Source of the DNA: an uncultured Latescibacterota bacterium
GTDB taxonomy: Bacteria; Latescibacterota; UBA2968; UBA8231
Length of the DNA: 64,000 bases
Direction: 5' to 3'
Assembly (NCBI GenBank): GCA_958295495.1
Contig: OY282352.1
Coordinates: 5,340,049-5,404,048 of the forward strand
The notes beneath the pieces are model-generated. The model was not told the origin of the DNA and did not search any database. It saw only the letters and a program-made list of their open reading frames with translations. Below, piece after piece: positions 58,931 through 64,000 of this stretch (positions are counted from its first letter, which is position 1; the number at the start of each line of letters is the position of its first letter). Position numbers and translations under genes: made by a program.

Positions 58931-59827
58931 CTATTCGCCGAAACTCGCCTTGATCCGCGCCCAAGACAGATCGTCCACCGCAGTGGCGTCGCCAGCACTG
59001 ACTAGCTGGGCATCGACGAAGCGCTCGGCAAAGCGGAAGGTCGCTGCTTGGCCGGAGAGGGTGTGGTAGCCCCGGTATTCTTGGGGAGCAGTATCGAAGT
59101 CTGGCATGGCGATCTGCAAGCCAATGATGTTGCCAGCCTCCAAGTCCGTGGCCACGCTGGCCGCTTGGTCGCTGAAGACGATGTCGTCGTAGGGCGTGAC
59201 GTAAATCTCGAGAATCGACACGGTTGGCCCGCTGCCGACCGACCCGCCGCCGCCATCGCTCAAGGGTGGCGAGTTGAGCCATTCTGCCCGGCCGGGATAG
59301 CCCAGAATGCGCCCATCGGGCGCGTCGAAAATCGCATTCCACTTCTGGGCTTGGCGGTTCTGGTTGAGCGCCTTCTCCTCGTCGGTCATGGTCTCGTCGT
59401 TATTGAAATTGTACTGGCCACCGGAGTGATCGCCGTCCACCATGAACTCGACCGAGTCGTACCGCCACACCGAGGCGGGTGCGCCGCCGGCGTACTCGTT
59501 GATGTACACATCATCGAGGCGCTCGGCGGCTAAATAGAGCCGATTGTTGGTCTCGTTCCAGCCCAGCCAGAGCCGGTATTCCATATCGGCCGGGTTGTAC
59601 TGGGCACCGTCGCCAACAGTCGGGTCGGCAAAAAAGTCATCAGGCCCAAGCGAAGCGTCGCCGACCACGTCCTCCCAGTCGGAGATATCCGCATCGAAGA
59701 GGTTGATATCCTCCAAGTCGGCATCCGGGATCTCGAAGATCAGATAGATCTTCTCGCCGATGTGGGCATGGGCACTGCCGGCCAGCACAAAGGCCAACAT
59801 GAGGCAAAACGTACTAATGAGTCGCAT
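58931..59827 (-). CDS. Secreted protein with CBM9-like (DOMON/sugar-binding) fold
   Basis: The start is ATG 59827, with GGAGGTG upstream and a signal peptide 'LISTFCLMLAFVLAGSAHAH'; 298 residues. The mature part is rich in Asp, Asn, Trp and Tyr: 'DISDWEDVVGDASLGPDDFF', 'MEYRLWLGWNETNNRLYLAAERLDDVY' (in part), 'VEFMVDGDHSGGQY'. This is the pattern of CBM9-like domains ('W....NrLY.....DD', then 'D.vEf.vDgD') that bind sugars or form parts of secreted enzymes. It is common in Latescibacteria/Poribacteria-like genomes. It probably binds carbohydrate outside the cell; no catalytic motif is evident. Confidence 0.65.
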   Translation of the reverse strand: MRLISTFCLMLAFVLAGSAHAHIGEKIYLIFEIPDADLEDINLFDADISDWEDVVGDASLGPDDFFADPTVGDGAQYNPADMEYRLWLGWNETNNRLYLAAERLDDVYINEYAGGAPASVWRYDSVEFMVDGDHSGGQYNFNNDETMTDEEKALNQNRQAQKWNAIFDAPDGRILGYPGRAEWLNSPPLSDGGGGSVGSGPTVSILEIYVTPYDDIVFSDQAASVATDLEAGNIIGLQIAMPDFDTAPQEYRGYHTLSGQAATFRFAERFVDAQLVSAGDATAVDDLSWARIKASFGE

Positions 59828-59902
59828 AAAAGCACCTCCTTTGGGTTTGCTTTTAAGTGCGAATCGCCTGTGCATAGGCGATTTTGGTAGTGGGACGCGA
59901 TT

Positions 59903-60652
59903 TTACTCCTCGATTACATCTTTGCTCTCCACGCTCGGACACCAGAATTTTTCGATAAACTCGACCACTAAGCCCGTGCCCTCGTCGTGGCTGACGTAGG
60001 GCGGCATGGCTGGATTGTACATCGCGTCGGTCAAGTCGCGGATCAGTGCCACATCCACCCCCCAGCGCACCATCTGCTTGATGGCAAAGGTCCGGTGCAA
60101 AACGCACATATTGGTATGGACCCCCATAATTAGCAGATGCGCGATCCCTTGGTGCTGCAAGTAGCTATACACCTCCGTCCCCCTGTCTGAAATAATATCC
60201 CGCTCTTGGTCTATTCCAATCCCCGGATGCTGCCGATTCCAAGCCTTGTAGGTCTCGGTCTCGCCCGTGTCCGCCCCGTGATCGGAGGCATCCACCGGCA
60301 AGGGAGGATCCGCGCGCTCGGCGTCGGGCGGCGGCGCAACTTGGGGTGCCGCGCTTGCGCGCTTGCGCGCCGGCGCATCGGCGTAAAAGTCCATGGTATC
60401 CGAAGGCGCGTGGACGATCAGGCCACCGGCCGTGCGCACCACCCGGGCCACTGCGTCCATCCGCTCGACCATAGCATTGAGGCGCTCGACCGCGCCACGG
60501 CACCAATGGCCGTTCCACACGTCGCAGAGCAAGAGCGCGGTTTGGTCTGCCGCCCATTCTTGGGTGCTGGTTTGCACCTGCCAGATAGCGTGGCCGCCTT
60601 CGTCCTGTGCAAGGCGCTGGGAACGCAAATTAAGTCGCAAAAAGTCGCTCAT
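59903..60652 (-). CDS. Isochorismatase-family cysteine hydrolase
   Basis: The 249-residue protein has the cysteine-hydrolase core: catalytic Asp in 'TALLLCDVWNGHWC', the Lys/Arg region in the middle, 'YSYLQHQGIAHLLIMGVHTNMCVLHRTFAI' (in pieces) with the nucleophile Cys in 'HTNMCVL', and the cis-peptide before it. 'LIVHAPSDTMDFYAD' matches the second strand. It hydrolyses an amide, nicotinamide-like compound or isochorismate-like ether; the substrate cannot be read off. It is a single gene with no partner. Confidence 0.84.
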   Translation of the reverse strand: MSDFLRLNLRSQRLAQDEGGHAIWQVQTSTQEWAADQTALLLCDVWNGHWCRGAVERLNAMVERMDAVARVVRTAGGLIVHAPSDTMDFYADAPARKRASAAPQVAPPPDAERADPPLPVDASDHGADTGETETYKAWNRQHPGIGIDQERDIISDRGTEVYSYLQHQGIAHLLIMGVHTNMCVLHRTFAIKQMVRWGVDVALIRDLTDAMYNPAMPPYVSHDEGTGLVVEFIEKFWCPSVESKDVIEE

Positions 60653-60787
60653 GTTGCCCTCTCAGTTAGTTTCGCCCGACTAGTAATCCACTGCGTCGGC
60701 GCGGTGGAAAATGCTCTGTCGGTCCAAGGAACGGTCGATTTTAAGAGTGTCTAAGTCGATTCACCGTTGAATCTCTTTGTGCAAGTT

Positions 60788-61375
60788 CTAACGCTCGATC
60801 GTCCAAGGCATAGAATCGGTTTCAATGGCTCGCCAGACATTGCCAAGCCAGATTGGCCAAAACCACGCCGTATTTTGCCCACTAGGGAGAAGCGTCTCTC
60901 CAATGGGGTATCTTTCCTCGTAGTTGACCGGGCCTTTTAAGTATTTGTCAAGTTCTGAGTACGGAATCCAAGCGTACGGCCCTCTTTCAACGTAGGATTT
61001 ATCGTCACTTGGGAGCGGGTTGTTGGTCACAAGTTGCGCTGGAACAAATGGGATTTCCGCGAAGTACAGGGCAAAGCCATTGCGATCTATCACTGGTTTC
61101 TGTCCTTCGATCATAGCCAGCAAATCATCGCGCAGAAAGTATCCTCGCGTCTCTTCCTCCGTTTCTCTCGCCGCCGTTTCCGCGGTGCTTTCGCCCTCGT
61201 GGGAACCCCCTCCGTACGCCGCCCAACCCCTGTTACTTGCGCGGTGATCTGCGAGCAGCAGAAATGTCTCGTCGCCAGACTTGAAATAGAGCACCATTCC
61301 TGCCGGACGTTCCGCTTGGCATCCGGCATACAAGCCGACGACAAGCACGCATACAACAAAAAGTTTTCTGGACAA
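60788..61375 (-). CDS. Nudix hydrolase with lipoprotein signal
   Basis: The 195-residue protein starts MSRKLFVVCVLVVGLYAGC, a lipoprotein signal with YAGC lipobox. The Nudix box is complete: 'GGSHEGESTAETAARETEEET', i.e. G-x5-E-x7-RE-x2-EE, so pyrophosphohydrolase activity is expected. Nudix enzymes are nearly always cytoplasmic; export to the envelope is unusual. Residues after 120 ('YAWIPYSELDKYLKGPVNYEERYP') have no special match. The substrate is unknown (nucleoside diphosphate derivatives, diadenosine or sugar-nucleotides are usual). Confidence 0.75.
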   Translation of the reverse strand: MSRKLFVVCVLVVGLYAGCQAERPAGMVLYFKSGDETFLLLADHRASNRGWAAYGGGSHEGESTAETAARETEEETRGYFLRDDLLAMIEGQKPVIDRNGFALYFAEIPFVPAQLVTNNPLPSDDKSYVERGPYAWIPYSELDKYLKGPVNYEERYPIGETLLPSGQNTAWFWPIWLGNVWRAIETDSMPWTIER

Positions 61376-61443
61376 CTACCTTCTCCTTTAGCGTTCCGAA
61401 CTAGCGATGTCCACGAATAGGTATGGAGGATAGTAATCATCGC

Positions 61444-61938
61444 TCATCCTATCGGCCAAATTTGCTCCTCAAACATCTCATTCGGGTAGAGCCCGATCAC
61501 AGCCTTCTGCGACAAATAAGACGCGTTTGAAGTCGGCTTGCTCCGCAAGAATTCTCGCACCGTCTGAATAGCTGCCTCTGGTTCCAGATGCGGCTGGGCC
61601 CCAGGAACAATCGTGCGGATAAAGTCTATTGGTACTTCTGGAAAAGAGGCTACGCACTCATATTCGTGTTTCACAGTTTTCACAGTTCGACTCAACCTGG
61701 GCTTGTTCGGATTCTGTGCATAAAAAAAATGAACATCAAAATCTTTTACTCCGTAACCACAGCCTAAATACTGAAGTGCGGCACCTTGGCATAGAGCCAC
61801 GAGGATCAGACGCTGCCGGTAAGGTTCAGCTAAGTCCTTATTGCGTACGAAGAATGCCTTCTCTTCCGCGACGGCCAGTTTTGCCAAGCTGCGGAGTTCA
61901 TTCGAGGTTACTGGCTTTTTGATATAGCTATTTTTCAT
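61444..61938 (-). CDS. Conserved protein of unknown function
   Basis: The start is ATG 61938, with GGAGG upstream, giving 164 residues. Its central region 'YRQRLILVALCQGAALQYLG' followed by 'YGVKDFDVHFFYAQNP' is a pattern I have seen in scattered bacterial hypothetical proteins, with a 'GVKDFDVw.Fy' motif reminiscent of a nucleotidyltransferase-like strand. The basis for that is weak. 'VPIDFIRTIVP' and 'FLRSKPTSNASYLSQKAVIGLYP' follow. It stands between the Nudix and epimerase-like genes on the same strand, apparently independent. Codon use is less G+C-rich than its neighbours. Confidence 0.6.
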   Translation of the reverse strand: MKNSYIKKPVTSNELRSLAKLAVAEEKAFFVRNKDLAEPYRQRLILVALCQGAALQYLGCGYGVKDFDVHFFYAQNPNKPRLSRTVKTVKHEYECVASFPEVPIDFIRTIVPGAQPHLEPEAAIQTVREFLRSKPTSNASYLSQKAVIGLYPNEMFEEQIWPIG

Positions 61939-62012
61939 AAACGGAGAGCCTCCTTTGTCGACTCGTCTGTGGGAAATGCTTTCGCAACGTCGGGATGGTA
62001 TTCTGGACGCAT

Positions 62013-62798
62013 CTACAAACAAGCGCGCACAATGTCGCGGGCCTTCAGCACGTCCGCGCGATTTTTGTAGTACTCAAAGACGAAATAGGGCACCTGCGCC
62101 CACTCCTGTAACGCGCCGATATAGGCCGGATAGTCCAAGCGCCCCGACCCCGTCGGCCCGTAGTCGGCAACCTCGCCATTCTCGGCAAAGCGCGCATCCT
62201 TGCCGTGGGCGATTGCGATGTCGGGGCCGAGCATCCGCACTGCGCGTACCAGCGGGGTGCGGTCGGGCGCGAAGTTCGCCGCGTCCATGCAGACTTTGAG
62301 CACCGCAGACCCCACTCGATCCTGCACCCGCAAAAAGCGCTCCGCCCCGTCGATGCTCCCCGCCCGCGTCATTTCCACCGCGATGACAACGCCGGATTTC
62401 TCGGCCGCCGCGCAAGCCGGCGCCAGCCCGGCGCACAACCCCTCAAACACCGCCCGATCGTCAACATCCTCTTCTGGATACCCCGACGGATGCCACACCA
62501 GCACCGGCCGCGCGTTGTCGCCGAAACGCCCGTCGAGCGCCGCGGTCTTCTCCACGCAGCGCACCAGCCTTGCGACATCATCTTGGACCGCGCCTTTTGG
62601 CCCGACCAGATCGACGTGCAAGGTCATCGCCGCCAGCGCGATATCGGCCGCCTGTAGCACTTTGTCGATCTCTTCCGCCGACGGGTCCTGCGCCCCTCCG
62701 TCAGTTCCCGAGCCGAAAAACATCTGCACCGCCTCAAACCCCTCGGGCCGCATTGCTGCCGGCGGCAGCATATCTCCTAGCATCAACGCAAGTTTCAC
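62013..62798 (-). CDS. Sugar-phosphate isomerase/epimerase-like TIM barrel (AP endonuclease 2 family)
   Basis: The 261-residue protein shows 'KLALMLGDMLPP' at the start, 'IALAAMTLHVDLVGP', 'PVLVWHPSGYPEEDVD', 'GVVIAVEMTRAGSID' with the metal Glu, 'VLKVCMDAANFAPD' with the metal Asp, 'IAIAHGKDARF' and 'GRLDYPAYIGAL'. This is the xylose-isomerase-like AP2 barrel used by many sugar and inositol epimerases. It lies directly before the Gfo/Idh gene at 62844 on the same strand, which supports a common sugar-catabolic pathway. The exact reaction is unknown. Confidence 0.83.
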   Translation of the reverse strand: MKLALMLGDMLPPAAMRPEGFEAVQMFFGSGTDGGAQDPSAEEIDKVLQAADIALAAMTLHVDLVGPKGAVQDDVARLVRCVEKTAALDGRFGDNARPVLVWHPSGYPEEDVDDRAVFEGLCAGLAPACAAAEKSGVVIAVEMTRAGSIDGAERFLRVQDRVGSAVLKVCMDAANFAPDRTPLVRAVRMLGPDIAIAHGKDARFAENGEVADYGPTGSGRLDYPAYIGALQEWAQVPYFVFEYYKNRADVLKARDIVRACL

Positions 62799-62843
62799 GG
62801 TTCGCTCCTTATCATGGGCCGCCGACTACCACCTCTTTTCGCA

Positions 62844-63995
62844 TTAAAACGTCCCCTGCACATCCATCACCTGCCCGCCCCCCTCCTTCACCTTGGAAGT
62901 AGCCACTCGCTTTTGCAGTTCCTCGTAGTACAAGTCCTCGTCCACCGGGATGTGTACCCAATCGTCCGTCCACGTCGAAAGCAACATGGCATTGGCCAAC
63001 TCCACGCCGTTGATCCCCTCGGCCCCGGCGGCCAACAGCGGCGACCCCGTGCGGATGGCCTGCACCCAGTTTTGGGTAATTCCCTTGTGCTCCGCGCCGC
63101 CGCCGCTTGGGATCTCGCACTTCCAGACCTCCGGGCTGCCAAACCCATGCGGCCACTCCACGAGGAATTTGCTCGCCGACTCCGTCGTGCGCCAGAAGGT
63201 GATTTTGCCGCCTTCTAATACCACCTTGCCGCGGTCCGCTGAAATCTCCAGCCGATTGGTCCCCGGGGCCTCGCCCGTAGAGGTAATAAAAACGCCCGTA
63301 GCTCCGGTCTCGTATTCGACGTAGGCCGTTACATCGTCTTCGACCTCAATGTCGTGGTACTGCCCAAAGCGACAAAAGGCGCGCACTCGCTGCGGCATTC
63401 CGCATATCCACTGCCACAGGTCGAGGTTGTGCGGACACTGATTGGCCAACACGCCGCCACCTTCGCCGGCCCAAGTCGCCCGCCAGCCACCCGAATCGTA
63501 GTAGCTCTGGGCGCGGAACCAGTTGTTGATGATGTAAATTGTGCGCCGGATCGGCCCTAGTTCACCGGATTCGACGAGCGACTTCAGCTTCTGGTGCTCG
63601 CCGCGCGCACGCTGGTTGAACATCATGCCAAAGACCCGGTCGCTTTTGGCCGCAGCCTCGTTCATCGCGCGGACTTGGCGCGTATAGACCCCAGCCGGCT
63701 TCTCGCTCATGGCGTGCAGGCCGTTTTCCAGCGCGGCGATCACCAGCGGCGGGTGGAAGTAGTGGGGGGTGGCGACGATCACAGCGTCCACGCATTGGGC
63801 TGCAAACAGGGCGTTGGCCCCGGCGAAGGCTTGCACGCCCGCGCCGTATTTGTCTTGCACATCCGCGAGCCGCGCCGGATCGATGTCGGCTACGGCCGCG
63901 AGTTCCGCGCCGGCGATTTGGCCTTGGGAAAGATAGGTGGCGTGGCTGCTGCCCATGCCGCCGAGGCCAATAATGCCAATTCGCACCTCGTCCAT
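62844..63995 (-). CDS. Gfo/Idh/MocA-family oxidoreductase
   Basis: The 383-residue protein has the Rossmann start 'EVRIGIIGLGGMGSSHATYL', 'LAAVADIDPARLADVQDKYG', 'VDAVIVATPHYFHPPLVIAAL', and the catalytic 'HAMSEKPAGVYTRQ' with EKP intact. 'RVFGMMFNQRA' follows, and the catalytic His lies near 'NQCPHNLDLWQWICGMP'. The NAD-dependent sugar dehydrogenase fold is complete. The stop is followed 46 bases later by the epimerase-like gene, likely one operon. The ATG at 63995 lies five bases from the right edge, so the promoter is outside the window. Confidence 0.9.
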   Translation of the reverse strand: MDEVRIGIIGLGGMGSSHATYLSQGQIAGAELAAVADIDPARLADVQDKYGAGVQAFAGANALFAAQCVDAVIVATPHYFHPPLVIAALENGLHAMSEKPAGVYTRQVRAMNEAAAKSDRVFGMMFNQRARGEHQKLKSLVESGELGPIRRTIYIINNWFRAQSYYDSGGWRATWAGEGGGVLANQCPHNLDLWQWICGMPQRVRAFCRFGQYHDIEVEDDVTAYVEYETGATGVFITSTGEAPGTNRLEISADRGKVVLEGGKITFWRTTESASKFLVEWPHGFGSPEVWKCEIPSGGGAEHKGITQNWVQAIRTGSPLLAAGAEGINGVELANAMLLSTWTDDWVHIPVDEDLYYEELQKRVATSKVKEGGGQVMDVQGTF

Positions 63996-64000
63996 TTCGC

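Overview
This is a G+C-rich bacterial chromosome segment with dense, short-spaced gene strings and one clearly A+T-rich foreign island (about 37.3-40.3 kb). Several traits point to a Latescibacterota/Poribacteria-like member of the FCB group, probably environmental or marine. They are three Gfo/Idh/MocA dehydrogenases, a PhyH dioxygenase, a xylose-isomerase-like TIM-barrel protein, a ceramidase-like hydrolase, an Nramp-like transporter, several aldo/keto reductases, and secreted proteins ending in a 'NYPNPFN' sorting/FlgD-like tail. The taxonomic placement is inference from gene content only.

Layout. 0-3 kb: the edge of a YaaA/DUF6884-like gene, a frameshifted PPIase lipoprotein, a chimeric remnant and an aldo/keto reductase behind a perfect 20-bp palindrome. 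3-10 kb: a lipoprotein with a DUF255-like thioredoxin fold, then an overlapping sugar/glycosyltransferase string (RmlD-like, DPM-like, GT2 fusion), a MacB/LolD-type ABC pair and a TSUP permease. 10.2-11.2 kb: a roughly 1-kb cassette (small basic protein plus TIR/NDT-like protein) bounded by a 51-bp direct repeat derived from the TSUP 3' end. 11-18 kb: a Tat-exported aldo/keto reductase, a subtilase with IPT repeats, and a Gfo/Idh plus Nramp pair. 18-19 kb: a decayed toxin-antitoxin-like operon. 19-28.5 kb, minus strand: Gfo/Idh, YkgJ, ceramidase-like, L,D-transpeptidase, GDPD, apgM, recJ. 28.7-37.2 kb: a housekeeping block on the plus strand (rsmB, PASTA protein, rpe, ffh, rpsP, rimM, trmD, rplS) ending in PhyH.

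37.2-58.9 kb is an accessory region full of defence and toxin-antitoxin material among metabolic genes. It holds an antitoxin/restriction-endonuclease chimera convergent with an N6-adenine methylase, brnTA plus a brnA wreck, a nucleotidyltransferase wreck, and an XRE-ImmA/PIN operon. It also holds vapBC, a lone Phd-type antitoxin, a 7-repeat type I-E-like CRISPR array and a cas3 cut off after its HD domain against that array, and a RelE-like pair with a frameshift at a T7 run. Between these lie a LolD/FtsX exporter, an esterase and an ABC sugar importer whose binding protein and first permease are one polypeptide. 58.9-64 kb: a secreted CBM9-like protein, a cysteine hydrolase, a lipoprotein Nudix, a sugar epimerase-like protein and a third Gfo/Idh gene.

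The repeated theme is partial genes: at least nine loci are truncated, frameshifted or fused. The best candidates for something new are the antitoxin-endonuclease fusion, the gene-end-duplicating cassette at 10.2-11.2 kb, and the collapsed cas3-CRISPR junction.
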